The notes: generated by a model from the sequence alone, not told the origin. Positions 50,907 through 60,223 are shown, numbered from the stretch's first letter. The stretch is 64,000 nucleotides of DNA from Arthrobacter sp. MYb214 (GCF_002979865.1 NZ_PCPZ01000003.1:248001-312000), one strand, 5' to 3'. Numbers and translations: made by a program.

Positions 50907-53165
50907 ATGACTTCCCATGCCCCGCATGAAACAATCCCCGAATTGCGCACCGTCGATCTGGACATCCAGGGAATGACCTGCGCCTCGTGCGTGAATCGGG
51001 TGGAACGCAAACTCGGCAAGCTGCCCGGTGTCAGCGCGACGGTGAACCTGCCCCTGGAAACCGCCAAGGTCCAGGTCCCAGCCGATGTCACCGATGAAGC
51101 ACTGATCGATACGGTGCACGCCGCCGGCTATACCGCTTCCCTCAAGCACCCGCCCAAACCCGCCAGTTCGGATCACCAGGGACACGGGGAGCATGATCAC
51201 GGCGGGCACGAGCACATGGTGCCCAACCACCTGCTGCGCCGCCTGCTGGTCTCCGCGATCTTCACCATTCCGCTGTTCATCATTTCCATGATTCCCGCAG
51301 CGCAGTTCCCGCATTGGGGTTGGGTCGCCTTCGCGCTGGCCACTCCCGTGGTCTTCTACGGCGCCTGGCCTTTCCACAAGGCAGCGGCCGTCAACGCACG
51401 GCACCTGGCCTCGACCATGGACACTCTGGTTTCCCTCGGTGTGCTCGCGGCCTACTTCTTCTCTGCAGTGCAGCTGATCCTCGATCCGCAGCTGACCGCC
51501 CATATCGGCATGTCCATGTCCGAGCATGCGCTCTACTTTGAAACTGCCGGCGTCGTAGCCACCTTGCTGCTGCTGGGCCGTTTCCTGGAGCACCGCGCCA
51601 AGTCCTCGGCATCCGATGCGCTGAAGTCCTTGCTGAACCTGGGCGCCAAGGATGCAGTGGTGCTTCGCGACGGCGCGGAAGTGAAAATCCCGGCCGGGCA
51701 GGTGCAGGTCGGGGACCATTTAGTGGTGCGCCCCGGCGAGAAGATCGCTACTGACGGCGTGGTCATTGACGGCGCCAGCGCGGTAGACACCTCGCTGCTT
51801 ACGGGCGAATCGGTCCCGCAGAAGGCCGGGCCCGGCGATGAAGTCACCGGCGCGACCTTGAATGCCTCAGGCCGGCTGGTGATCGAAGCTACCCGCGTTG
51901 GCGCGGACACCACCTTGGCCCAGATGGGCAAGCTGGTCTCCGAAGCCCAATCGGGCAAGGCGCCCATTGCCCGCCTGGCTGACCGGATATCCTCCGTCTT
52001 CGTGCCTATCGTACTGGCCATTGCGCTGCTCACGTTCGTGACCTGGTTCTTTGCCAGCGGCGATCCCTACCAGGCGTTCACCGCTGCGGTCGCCGTGCTG
52101 GTCATCGCCTGCCCCTGCGCATTGGGCCTGGCGACCCCGATCGGCTTGCTGGTCGGTACCGGCCGCGGCGCGCAGCTGGGCATCCTGATCCGCGGCCCGC
52201 AGGTCCTGGAAGATACCCGCAAACTGGACACCATCGTGCTGGACAAGACCGGCACCGTGACCACCGGGGTCATGGCCCATCAGGGCACCGAGGCCATCGA
52301 CGGAGTCGATCCCGATGAGGTCCTGGCCTTGGCCGGTGCCGTGGAACACCATTCCGAGCATCCGATCGCCCAGGCCATCGCCAAGGCCGCAGCCGGCTTG
52401 GGCACGCTGCCCGAAGCCAGCGACTTCGATTCCGATCCGGGCGGCGGCGTGGTCGGCACGGTCAACGGGCATCGCGTTGCCGTAGGCCGCTCCAGCTGGC
52501 TCGAAGCCCAGGGCGCGTCCTTGGATGACTCCGCCAAGGCCATGCTCGCGCAAGCCGAGCAGGCCGGCGCGACCGCCATCCTGGTCGCGGTGGACCAGCG
52601 GTTCCAGGCAGTGATCTCGGTGGCGGACAAGATCAAGGACAGCTCCGCAAAAGCTATTGCCGAACTCCAGGAGCGCGGCCTGCGCGTGGTGCTGCTGACC
52701 GGCGACAACCAGTCGGTGGCTACCGAGGTTGCCGCCCAGGTAGGCATCAAGGCCGAGGACGTATTCGCCGGGGTGTTCCCTGCCGGCAAGGCCCAGGCGA
52801 TCACCTCATTGCAAGAGCAGGGCAAGGTCGTGGCCATGGTGGGCGATGGCGTGAATGACGCGCCAGCACTGGCGCAGGCCGACCTCGGCATCGCCATGGG
52901 CTCGGGCACCGATGTGGCCATCGAAGCCGCGGACATCACCCTGATGGGTAACGACCTGCATCAGGTCACGCAGGCCATCGACCTGTCGGCCCGAACCCTG
53001 TCCACCATCAAGATGAACCTGTTCTGGGCTTTCGCCTACAACACTGCCGGCATTCCGATTGCGGCCCTGGGCTTGCTGAACCCGATGATCGCCGGAGCGG
53101 CCATGGCAGCCAGCTCGGTGCTGGTGGTACTGAACTCGCTGCGGCTGCGACGGTTCGGGAAGTAG
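50907..53165 (+). CDS. copA: Cu(I)-exporting P1B-type ATPase CopA
   Basis: A 752-residue copper pump. The N-terminal HMA domain has Cys25-x2-Cys28 (GMTCASC), followed by a His-rich stretch (HQGHGEHDHGGHEH). The membrane part includes CPC at residues 402-404, phosphorylated Asp446 in DKTGT, HP in SEHPIAQ and GDGVNDAPALAQADLGIAMG in the hinge. It exports Cu(I) at the expense of ATP. The gene starts 56 bases after copZ and ends before a strong terminator. Confidence 0.96.
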   Translation: MTSHAPHETIPELRTVDLDIQGMTCASCVNRVERKLGKLPGVSATVNLPLETAKVQVPADVTDEALIDTVHAAGYTASLKHPPKPASSDHQGHGEHDHGGHEHMVPNHLLRRLLVSAIFTIPLFIISMIPAAQFPHWGWVAFALATPVVFYGAWPFHKAAAVNARHLASTMDTLVSLGVLAAYFFSAVQLILDPQLTAHIGMSMSEHALYFETAGVVATLLLLGRFLEHRAKSSASDALKSLLNLGAKDAVVLRDGAEVKIPAGQVQVGDHLVVRPGEKIATDGVVIDGASAVDTSLLTGESVPQKAGPGDEVTGATLNASGRLVIEATRVGADTTLAQMGKLVSEAQSGKAPIARLADRISSVFVPIVLAIALLTFVTWFFASGDPYQAFTAAVAVLVIACPCALGLATPIGLLVGTGRGAQLGILIRGPQVLEDTRKLDTIVLDKTGTVTTGVMAHQGTEAIDGVDPDEVLALAGAVEHHSEHPIAQAIAKAAAGLGTLPEASDFDSDPGGGVVGTVNGHRVAVGRSSWLEAQGASLDDSAKAMLAQAEQAGATAILVAVDQRFQAVISVADKIKDSSAKAIAELQERGLRVVLLTGDNQSVATEVAAQVGIKAEDVFAGVFPAGKAQAITSLQEQGKVVAMVGDGVNDAPALAQADLGIAMGSGTDVAIEAADITLMGNDLHQVTQAIDLSARTLSTIKMNLFWAFAYNTAGIPIAALGLLNPMIAGAAMAASSVLVVLNSLRLRRFGK

Positions 53166-53184
53166 CCCTCCGTACCTCCCCACG

Positions 53185-53215
53185 CGGGGCATCGGTTGAA
53201 CCGATGCCCCGTTTT
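53185..53215 (+). terminator. Rho-independent terminator after copA
   Basis: An 11-base-pair perfect stem (53185-53195 with 53201-53211), loop TTGAA, is followed by TTTT. Confidence 0.95.
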
Positions 53216-53337
53216 GCCGCATCCATGCCCTTGCTTCCCGAATCATTACGAAGCGGAGAATCCCCCATTTCGCCAGCCACTTTCCACGATTGGCGTGGCC
53301 AAGCGGTTATCCGGGGCCCGAAGTGTGAAATTGCGAC

Positions 53338-53367
53338 TTGCACCACGTTCATTTTTCTGCGCATACT
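53338..53367 (+). promoter_or_regulatory. Possible promoter of the riboswitch-cycA unit
   Basis: TTGCAC (53338-53343) and CATACT (53362-53367) with an 18-base spacer lie just upstream of the glycine riboswitch, in the 185-base gap after the copA terminator, where the only features I see are this pair and AT-rich stretches. Confidence 0.5.
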
Positions 53368-53400
53368 GTGATGGCAATCACCACATATGCCGTTGATGCG

Positions 53401-53612
53401 TGGCGGGAGAGATCCGCTCACACCATGGGCGGGCGCCGTAGGAGCAATTTCCTCCCCGGGAAACTCTCAGGCACCTGTACCGCTACGAACAGGCACCTCT
53501 GGAAAGCAGCCCAGGTTCGTCCGGGCTCACCGAAGGAGCAAGCTTCACCCAGTATTCGGGTGGAAGTGAAAACTCTCAGGTTGTAATACAGATTGGGGAG
53601 GGACCAAGAACA
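53401..53612 (+). promoter_or_regulatory. Tandem glycine riboswitch
   Basis: Two aptamer-like halves. First half: GGCGGGAGAGATCC, CGCCGTAGGAGCAA and AAACTCTCAGGCACC, closing with CTCTGGAAAGCAG near 53510. Second half: CACCGAAGGAGCAAGCTTC, then GAAAACTCTCAGG and ACAGATTGGGGAGGG. These are the conserved blocks of the gcvT-type glycine aptamer (GGAGCAA and CTCTCAGG in each). The element lies 200 bases before cycA on the same strand, so glycine would control transporter expression. The secondary structure was not computed. Confidence 0.9.
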
Positions 53613-53748
53613 GTGCCGCACCGAGCGCACCAGTTTCGAGGGACTCCCCGTGGCATTCGCAGCAACTGCTCTGAGCGCAGCATGCCGCGCAATGCCCAGC
53701 TGGAATCCTTCCTAGTCGGATGCGTTCTTCAAAGCGAGCAGCTGCTCT

Positions 53749-53767
53749 CCAAGCCTTCAGGGCTTGG
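53749..53767 (+). other. Hairpin in the riboswitch expression region
   Basis: CCAAGCC (53749-53755) pairs with GGCTTGG (53761-53767) around a five-base loop, 50 bases before the cycA start. It may form part of the switch between on and off states, but it has no T run and the mechanism is open. Confidence 0.4.
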
Positions 53768-53817
53768 GGGCAGGAGCGCTTCGAGGCGTCACACCACACT
53801 CCTGGAAGGCAATCAGC

Positions 53818-55320
53818 ATGAGTACCACCAGTTCTGGCCCCGCACTCGAACGAGGGCTCTCCAATCGTCACATCCAGCTGATCGCCATTGGCGGCGCCAT
53901 CGGCACCGGCTTGTTCATGGGCTCCGGCAAGACCATCTCGGTAGCCGGCCCGTCGGTCATCTTCGTCTACATGATCATTGGCTTCATGCTGTTCTTCGTC
54001 ATGCGCGCCATGGGCGAACTGCTGTTGAGCAACCTGAACTACAAGAGCTTCGCCGACTTCGCCGGCGACCTGTTAGGCCCTTGGGCCGCATTCTTTACCG
54101 GCTGGACCTACTGGTTCTGCTGGGTTGTCACCGGCATCGCCGACGTCGTGGCCATCGCCCATTATGTCGCCTTCTGGTGGGGCGATTTGCCGCTATGGAT
54201 CCCGGCACTAGCCTGTATCGTGCTGCTGCTGGTTCTGAATCTGGCGACAGTGAAGGCTTTTGGCGAAACCGAATTCTGGTTCTCGCTGATCAAGATCGTC
54301 GCCATCGGCGCACTGATCGTGGTTGGCCTGGTTATGGTGATCACCGGTTTCGAGCACAACGGTGCTTCTTCATCCTTCGCTAACCTGTGGAACGACGGCG
54401 GCATGTTCCCGACCGGCTTCATGGGCTTCGTAGCCGGTTTCCAGATCGCGGTCTTCGCCTTCGTTGGCATTGAGCTGGTTGGCACCACCGCGGCGGAAAC
54501 CAAGGACCCCGAAAAGACCCTGCCCAAGGCAATCAACTCGATTCCTGTCCGCATCCTGTTCTTCTACGTTGGCGCGCTGATCATCCTGATGGCCGTGACC
54601 CCCTGGGATCTGTTCTCCGCTGCGCAATCGCCATTCGTGGGCATGTTCGCCCTGGCCGGTCTGGCTGGCGCCGCTGGCATCATCAACTTCGTGGTCCTTA
54701 CCTCGGCGGCTTCGAGCGCCAACTCGGGTATCTACTCGACCTCCCGCATGCTCCGTGGCCTGTCCATGGAAGGCGATGCACCGAAGACGTTCACCAAGCT
54801 GTCAGGCCGCAAGGTTCCGCGCAACGCCCTGATGTTCTCCTGCATGTTCCTGCTGGCCGGCGTCGCACTGCTCTACGGCGGCGATTCGGTCATGGGAGCA
54901 TTTACACTGGTCACCACCGTCTCGGCCCTGTGCTTCATGTTCGTCTGGACCATCATCCTGCTCAGCTACCTGGTCTTCCGTGCTCGTCGCCCGCACCTGC
55001 ACGACGCATCGAAGTTCAAGGTCCCTGGCGGCAGCTTCATGCCATATGTTGTGCTGGCATTCTTCGGCTTCATCTTGTGGGCCCTGACCACCCAGACCGA
55101 TACCCTCATGGCTATGGCCATTACCCCGATCTGGTTCCTGATCCTGGCTGCAGGCTACCTGGTCATCCGCCGCAACCCCCAGCACCAGGCACTGCGCGCC
55201 GCGCACCTGGCCAAGGTGGCGCACGAACGCTATGAGGCCTCCGCCTACCGTGATGCGGAATCCTTCGCCAAGCGCGAAGCGGAAACCGCCGCACAGGTTG
55301 CCGAGGACATCCGCCAGTAG
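53818..55320 (+). CDS. cycA: D-serine/D-alanine/glycine transporter CycA
   Basis: A 500-residue, 12-helix APC permease that matches E. coli CycA almost word for word in many blocks, for example NRHIQLIAIGGAIGTGLFMG, SGKTISVAGPS, FVGIELVGTTAAETKDPEK and VVLTSAASSANSG. It takes up glycine, D-alanine and D-serine with protons. Upstream frames run to 53764, but ATG 53818 with GGAAGG before it is the fitting start. The glycine riboswitch in the 5' leader and the terminator after the gene make a single-gene unit. Confidence 0.95.
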   Translation: MSTTSSGPALERGLSNRHIQLIAIGGAIGTGLFMGSGKTISVAGPSVIFVYMIIGFMLFFVMRAMGELLLSNLNYKSFADFAGDLLGPWAAFFTGWTYWFCWVVTGIADVVAIAHYVAFWWGDLPLWIPALACIVLLLVLNLATVKAFGETEFWFSLIKIVAIGALIVVGLVMVITGFEHNGASSSFANLWNDGGMFPTGFMGFVAGFQIAVFAFVGIELVGTTAAETKDPEKTLPKAINSIPVRILFFYVGALIILMAVTPWDLFSAAQSPFVGMFALAGLAGAAGIINFVVLTSAASSANSGIYSTSRMLRGLSMEGDAPKTFTKLSGRKVPRNALMFSCMFLLAGVALLYGGDSVMGAFTLVTTVSALCFMFVWTIILLSYLVFRARRPHLHDASKFKVPGGSFMPYVVLAFFGFILWALTTQTDTLMAMAITPIWFLILAAGYLVIRRNPQHQALRAAHLAKVAHERYEASAYRDAESFAKREAETAAQVAEDIRQ

Positions 55321-55348
55321 CCCGAGCACTTGACAGCTCTCTCAGCCG

Positions 55349-55376
55349 GGCCCCGGCATCACCAGATGCCGGGGCC
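55349..55376 (+). terminator. Hairpin terminator after cycA
   Basis: GGCCCCGGCAT (55349-55359) pairs perfectly with ATGCCGGGGCC (55366-55376), six-base loop, 28 bases beyond the cycA stop. No T run follows. Confidence 0.75.
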
Positions 55377-55488
55377 TAACTGCATAGTCGCTGGGATCGC
55401 TACCGCAATAGCCGGGGTCGATGCGATCATGATGGCAGGCAGCAACCACTTGCATAGTCCGACCCGCTGCCGCTTGGAGGAGAGAACC

Positions 55489-55812
55489 ATGGCATCAACC
55501 GGTCCGTTACCGCGCTTCGAATTCGATCAGAGGCTGGGCGCCTTGCCTGATTGGAAGCGTGATGACTTGGGTTTGCGGGCCGCTTACCGTTTCGATTGCG
55601 CGAGCACGGCCTTGCAGTTCATTGTCCAGGTAGGCCTGCGCGCCGAGCAGGACAACCGGCATCCGCACCTGGAGTGGCGGGTTACCATCGTCGAGCTGCG
55701 CCTAACGCACAACCAGCCCGAGCATCTGGGAACACTGGACCTGGAATTAGCCCGCCATATCTCCATCGAGGCCGGCAAGCTCGAAGCGCAGGTTGTCACC
55801 GAGCACTGGTAG
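55489..55812 (+). CDS. Pterin-4a-carbinolamine dehydratase-like protein
   Basis: About 107 residues from ATG 55489, with GGAGGAGAG 5-13 bases upstream. Its core AEQDNRHPHLEWRVTIVELRLTHNQ followed by LDLELARHI matches the PCD/DCoH pattern (two His-Pro region, then THxx and LDxxLA). In the usual active site the motif is HHP; here it is RHP, so one His is replaced by Arg and activity may be lost or changed. The end of the gene overlaps that of the convergent FUSC gene by 17 bases. No aromatic amino-acid hydroxylase is nearby. Confidence 0.75.
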   Translation: MASTGPLPRFEFDQRLGALPDWKRDDLGLRAAYRFDCASTALQFIVQVGLRAEQDNRHPHLEWRVTIVELRLTHNQPEHLGTLDLELARHISIEAGKLEAQVVTEHW

Positions 55813-56851
55813 CCCCCGGCGTTCGGCCTTGGCGGCGGCGGGCCACCAGCAGCGAAATGGCGATGCTCTGCACCGCACCCACCAAAGCGCCCAGCGCCGT
55901 CATGGAAATGCGGTCGATGAGCAGGGACGCGGCCGGTTCAGGGCTGACCAGGTGGACCATGAGCAGTGCGGTGACCGTCATGAATGCCATCCCCACCGCA
56001 TAGTTGCGCAGAATCACCAGCTCGATGACGAACTGCGAGGCCAGCGCAGCGGCCAGGATTACCCAGACCGGGGAATCGAAGGCAAAAACTATTGCGGTCA
56101 GCGCTACGCCAATGCAGGTGCCTGCGCAGCGCTGCAGCCCGCGGGCTACCCGCGCATAGGCATCAGCGCCGGTGACTGCGGCGATCGCGCCGAGACTGGC
56201 CCAGTACCAGTGGCCGTCGCTGAGCAGATGCCCTGCGATTCCCGCCAGCAGCACGCCCGTGCCCATTTGGAGCGATTGGGCCATGGCCCGGCGCGAGGGC
56301 GACCAGGCGTATCCGGAGCGCAGGGTATGAAGCAGGTTGGCTTTGCGCATCGACAGGCCAAGCATCAGCAGCATGCTGAAGGCCATTGTTCCGCCGCCGG
56401 CCAGCAGCACCCCGGTGAAGCTTTGCGAAGTGGCCGGGATGCCCAGGCAGGCGCCGCCGGCGAAGACCGCGAAGACCGGTCCCGGCGGCATCCAGCGCGT
56501 GGCATGGGAGACGTAGTTGGCGCCAAAACCAATGAATGCCAGCACGAGCACGCGTACCGGGAACGGTGCCTCGATGAGCGAAAAATAGGTGCCCAGCAGC
56601 ATTGCGGCCAGTTGCACGATACCTGCCGAGAGCTGCTGCCAGAAACGCGGCGCGTACGCGTCGAAACGGCCGAAGACCGCGCAGAAGGCGCCGAACGCTG
56701 CATACATTGCCCAGTCAAGGCGGCCAAGGCCGGCCAACAGGATCAGCGGCGCGGCCAGGCTGATCGTCGCCTTGGCTGCCGGGATGAGCGACGGGCGGTG
56801 AGGGGCCACGACGACGCTGCGCTGCACTATTTCTTCTAAGTGGCGCTTCAC
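55796..56851 (-). CDS. FUSC-family membrane protein
   Basis: A 351-residue protein with two six-helix halves in the FUSC/fusaric-acid-resistance layout (LDWAMYAAFGAFCAVFGRFDAYAPRFWQQ in the first half, WYWASLGAIAAVTGADAYARVARGLQRCAGTCIGVAL in the second). It overlaps the MarR gene by four bases (ATGA) and forms a two-gene operon. Such proteins often export aromatic acids or toxic phenols under control of a MarR-type regulator; the substrate is unknown. Confidence 0.88.
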   Translation of the reverse strand: MKRHLEEIVQRSVVVAPHRPSLIPAAKATISLAAPLILLAGLGRLDWAMYAAFGAFCAVFGRFDAYAPRFWQQLSAGIVQLAAMLLGTYFSLIEAPFPVRVLVLAFIGFGANYVSHATRWMPPGPVFAVFAGGACLGIPATSQSFTGVLLAGGGTMAFSMLLMLGLSMRKANLLHTLRSGYAWSPSRRAMAQSLQMGTGVLLAGIAGHLLSDGHWYWASLGAIAAVTGADAYARVARGLQRCAGTCIGVALTAIVFAFDSPVWVILAAALASQFVIELVILRNYAVGMAFMTVTALLMVHLVSPEPAASLLIDRISMTALGALVGAVQSIAISLLVARRRQGRTPGATSAR

Positions 56852-57300
56852 TGGCGTGCCTCGCCGTCCTGCGTAGCGACCAGCTGCAGCAAGGCGCGCA
56901 GCTGCTCCCGCTGCGGCTCATCCAATGCGCCGAAGACCTTGGCTTCGTTATGCGAGGCAGCCTCCATCGCCCGGGCAGCGAATTTCCGGCCCTCGGGAGT
57001 CAGCGTGATGACGTTGCGGCGGCGGTCCTCCGGATCAACTTCGCGTTCCAGGATCCCACGGCTCGACAGCTGATCGAGGTAGGCCACCAGATGGCCGCGG
57101 TTCACATTCGAGCGATCTGCCAAGTCGTTCTGGGAGATGCCGCCGAACTCCTCCAGCGCGCAGATGATGGTGAAATGATGCCGGGACAAGGACTCGGATT
57201 CCATCAGCTCGGTGAGCTCCTGGGTGCCGATGCGTCCGGCTCGGGCGGTGAGATAGCTCAGCGAGTTCCATTGGAACTGCGGAATCCGGTGTTCGTTCAT
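56848..57300 (-). CDS. MarR-family regulator of the FUSC exporter
   Basis: A 150-residue winged-helix protein: LSRHHFTIICALEEFGGISQNDLADRSNVNRGHLVAYLDQLSSRGILEREVDPEDRRRNVITLTPEGRKF is the MarR DNA-binding domain with the DxRxx wing (DPEDRRRN). It overlaps the FUSC gene by four bases and has a palindromic site 12 bases upstream, so it probably represses its own operon and is relieved by the exported compound. Confidence 0.93.
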   Translation of the reverse strand: MNEHRIPQFQWNSLSYLTARAGRIGTQELTELMESESLSRHHFTIICALEEFGGISQNDLADRSNVNRGHLVAYLDQLSSRGILEREVDPEDRRRNVITLTPEGRKFAARAMEAASHNEAKVFGALDEPQREQLRALLQLVATQDGEARQ

Positions 57301-57311
57301 CCCTTCAAAAT

Positions 57312-57332
57312 ATCATTTCAGCTTGAAACGAT
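57312..57332. promoter_or_regulatory. MarR-type operator before the MarR-FUSC operon
   Basis: ATCATTTCA-GCT-TGAAACGAT is an inverted repeat with 8 of 9 symmetric matches. Its near edge lies 12 bases from the start of the MarR gene, a position suited to autorepression. Confidence 0.7.
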
Positions 57333-57367
57333 TTCGCCCTGAAGCAGTTTATTCGATGTATCTCACA

Positions 57368-57399
57368 CGCAGCTGGCGCGCGTTCCATCGCCAGCTGCG
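57368..57399 (-). terminator. Hairpin terminator after the GMC gene
   Basis: CGCAGCTGGCG (57368-57378) pairs perfectly with CGCCAGCTGCG (57389-57399), ten-base loop, about 70 bases beyond the GMC gene's stop. It would end transcription before the MarR operon. Confidence 0.7.
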
Positions 57400-57470
57400 G
57401 TCCACGGAATCATCGTCTCTTGGAATGTGAGGGCTTGTTCTCCTTGGCCGCCGCCATAGTGCGCCGCCTG

Positions 57471-58994
57471 TCAGAGCCGAAGATCCGCTACCAGGAACTT
57501 GGCTCCCAGCTCGCCGATGAGGATGGCCGGGGCATTGGTGTTTCCGGTGGTGATCTTGGGCATGATCGAGGCATCGATGACGCGCAGCCCTTCCAAGCCG
57601 CGTACCCGCAGCTGCGGATCCACCACGGCCTGCGCATCCGTGCCCATGCGGCAGGTACCCACCTGGTGGTGGTAGGTCACTACGTTGTTCCGAATGTAAT
57701 CCTCCAGCTGCTCATCGCCGCGTATTTCTTCGCCCGGGTAGATTTCCCTCGCTCCCCAGTCCCCGGCCAAGGCATCTTGCTCCACCATCGCGCGGCATTG
57801 CTTCATCGATACCAGGAATGCCTGCATATCCCGCGGATCATCCAGCGCATTCAAATCGATGTTCACCGGGTCATCCAGGCCGGGCCCGCCCAGGGTGATT
57901 TCTCCGCGGCTGTGCGGGGTGACGATCCCGGAGTGCAAGGTGAAGGCAGTGCCGTCGACCGGTTCCATGCCCGGGGAGTACATGGGCACGGCGAAGAAGA
58001 TCGGCTGGGTGTCCGGGCGATCCAGGCCCTCGCGGGATCGGGTGAACATGTGCGATTGCGAGACGGAGACCCCGGCACGCGGGGCGGGTATCGCGCGGGT
58101 GGTGGTTTCGGCAATCACCGGTGCCAGCAGGTGGTCATGCAGGTTCTTTCCGACCTGATCCAGCTCATGCAGCGGCATGACGCCCGCGGCTTCGAGCTCG
58201 GCCACCGGGCCGATGCCTGAGCGCAACAGGATTTGCGGGGATCCCAGGGCACCGGCGCTGAGCACCACCTCATCCGCGCGCAGCTCCTGCAGCTGCCCGC
58301 CGATCCGATAGCGCACGCCTACAGCGGATCCGGATTCGAGGATCACCGAATGCACCTCGGCGTCCGTGATGATTTCCATGCACTCGCGCACCGGCTTCAG
58401 ATAGGCCTTCCAGGTGTTGATGCGTTCGCCGCCAGCAACGTTGATCTGCTCCTTGGAAACGCCTTCCAGCTGCTCGCCGTTGTAGTCGGGATTGAATCCG
58501 ATTCCGGACTGCACCGCGGCGTCGATAATCGACTGGTGGATCTCATCCAGCTCGTAGTCGTTGTCCACCGGCACCAGCCCATCGCTGCCGTGGAATTCGC
58601 TGGCGCCGCCAGAGAAGTTCTCGATTTCCTTGTAGATCGGCAGGACATTCTTCCAGGCCCACTGCTCGCCGCAGTCCTTGGCCCAGTCATCGAAATCCTG
58701 CGGGGCGCAGCGCACCCAGATGGTCGCATTCAGCGCGTGGGAACCGCCGAGCACCTTGCCCCGTGGCAGGTGCATCGGCTTGTTCGCTGCCCCGGCCATC
58801 GGGACGGTGTGGTAATCCCAGTCGTCCTTGCTATGCCACAGCTCGCCCATGCGCGAGAGGTCGTGGATGGCAGGGTTGGTGTCCTCGGAGCCAGCTTCGA
58901 ACAAGGTCACCCGCGCCCCGGCATCCACGAGCCGGCGCGCGACCACCGAGCCAGCCGAACCTGCGCCTACGACTATGACCGACTTGCTGCCCAT
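57471..58994 (-). CDS. GMC-family FAD oxidoreductase (choline dehydrogenase-like)
   Basis: A 507-residue flavoprotein. The FAD-binding VIVVGAGSAGSVVARRL is at residues 5-21, the GMC signature PRGKVLGGSHALNATIWVR around 80, and the active-site His region TYHHQVGTCRMG near 445, with NTNAPAILIGE at the C-terminus. GMC enzymes oxidise alcohols such as choline, glucose or aromatic alcohols. Choline dehydrogenase proper (BetA) would be expected near betB or betT, which are absent here, so the substrate is open. A single gene. Confidence 0.93.
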   Translation of the reverse strand: MGSKSVIVVGAGSAGSVVARRLVDAGARVTLFEAGSEDTNPAIHDLSRMGELWHSKDDWDYHTVPMAGAANKPMHLPRGKVLGGSHALNATIWVRCAPQDFDDWAKDCGEQWAWKNVLPIYKEIENFSGGASEFHGSDGLVPVDNDYELDEIHQSIIDAAVQSGIGFNPDYNGEQLEGVSKEQINVAGGERINTWKAYLKPVRECMEIITDAEVHSVILESGSAVGVRYRIGGQLQELRADEVVLSAGALGSPQILLRSGIGPVAELEAAGVMPLHELDQVGKNLHDHLLAPVIAETTTRAIPAPRAGVSVSQSHMFTRSREGLDRPDTQPIFFAVPMYSPGMEPVDGTAFTLHSGIVTPHSRGEITLGGPGLDDPVNIDLNALDDPRDMQAFLVSMKQCRAMVEQDALAGDWGAREIYPGEEIRGDEQLEDYIRNNVVTYHHQVGTCRMGTDAQAVVDPQLRVRGLEGLRVIDASIMPKITTGNTNAPAILIGELGAKFLVADLRL

Positions 58995-59121
58995 GGGTAT
59001 TCCTCCAGCTAGGATGCCTGCGAAACTTGTTTCTCCCAGCCTGTACAGGCCAGCGGGTTTTCCCTTGGCATCCGGCGCACAACAATTGGCATCGCGTGCG
59101 CGTTTTTACCCTACGGGCCGC

Positions 59122-60099
59122 TTAGACCCCCTTGCGTGCCGCACGCAGTTCATCGACACGCACCAGCACCACGCCGCACACAATCAGCAGGCCGCCGAAC
59201 AGCTGCACCGCACCCGGCAGCTCGGAGAGCAGCAGCCAAGCCCACAGCACCGCGAAAAGCACCTCGGTCAAGGAGATGAAGCTGGCCACCTTGGACCCCA
59301 GTTCCCGGGCGGCCATCACACCGGTGGTGTAGGAGAACACGGTGGCGATCAGGATCAGCCCGGTCAAGGCCAACCACCACGGGGTTTCATATCCAGCAAA
59401 TGATCCGCTGCCGGCGGCCCACTGCATTGGAAGGATTCCCAAGCCGCCAACCAGCAGCATGGTTAGCGCGCCAACGGCCATGCCACCGGCCGACAGCATG
59501 ATGGGTGGCAGCGCGCCATCGACCTTGGCGCTAATGAAGAAGTAGACCGTCAGGCCCACCGCTGCCCCCAAGCCCCAGAGCACGCCGATCGGATCAATCC
59601 GCGTGGTGCCGGTCAGATCCAGCACCGCCACCAGGCCTGCCAATGACAATAGGGTGCCAGCGATCGTTGCCGCCGACGGGCGCTTCTGGTGCTTGGCCCA
59701 GAGCACCAGCACGATGAGCACCGGAGCCAGATACTCCAGCAGCAAAGCCACCCCGACATCCAAGCGCTGCACCGCCAAGAAATAGCACAGCTGGCAGGCT
59801 CCCACTCCAAACAATCCGAAGAGCACAATCGACACCCAGTTGGTGCGCAGCAACGTCCAGCGGCCGCGCATCGCCAGGACCGCAGGGATCGCCAGGACCA
59901 GCGCGGCGCCGGCCATGCGTGCGGCCACGGCCGCAGTGGGACTCCACCCTGCTTCGAAAAGCCCCTTGGCGAAGGAGCCGGAAATCCCGAAGGCCGCGGA
60001 GGATGCCAGCGCAATCCAGATCCCCCGGGACTGGCTTTGACGCAGTACTGGACTGCCGGCAGTGGCGGCCGGAAGGCCGGAATCAGACAGGTCGCTCAT
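59122..60099 (-). CDS. EamA/DMT-type transporter
   Basis: A 325-residue, ten-helix drug/metabolite transporter with two EamA repeats: IWIALASSAAFGISGSFAKGLFEAG in the first and GVLWGLGAAVGLTVYFFISAKV in the second. It exports amino acids, drugs or metabolites in other bacteria; the substrate is unknown. It diverges from the CGNR regulator over about 125 bases, so that regulator could control it. Confidence 0.92.
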   Translation of the reverse strand: MSDLSDSGLPAATAGSPVLRQSQSRGIWIALASSAAFGISGSFAKGLFEAGWSPTAAVAARMAGAALVLAIPAVLAMRGRWTLLRTNWVSIVLFGLFGVGACQLCYFLAVQRLDVGVALLLEYLAPVLIVLVLWAKHQKRPSAATIAGTLLSLAGLVAVLDLTGTTRIDPIGVLWGLGAAVGLTVYFFISAKVDGALPPIMLSAGGMAVGALTMLLVGGLGILPMQWAAGSGSFAGYETPWWLALTGLILIATVFSYTTGVMAARELGSKVASFISLTEVLFAVLWAWLLLSELPGAVQLFGGLLIVCGVVLVRVDELRAARKGV

Positions 60100-60223
60100 G
60101 AGGGTCTTTGAAGTCTTTCGCGAAGAATTTCATGCCGCCGTTCAGGGGCAAATGGGGGTATGAGCATGACGATACGGTTAGGCTTGAGTGGCAGTCAATC
60201 TACCCAGCTTCCAGGAACGAATT

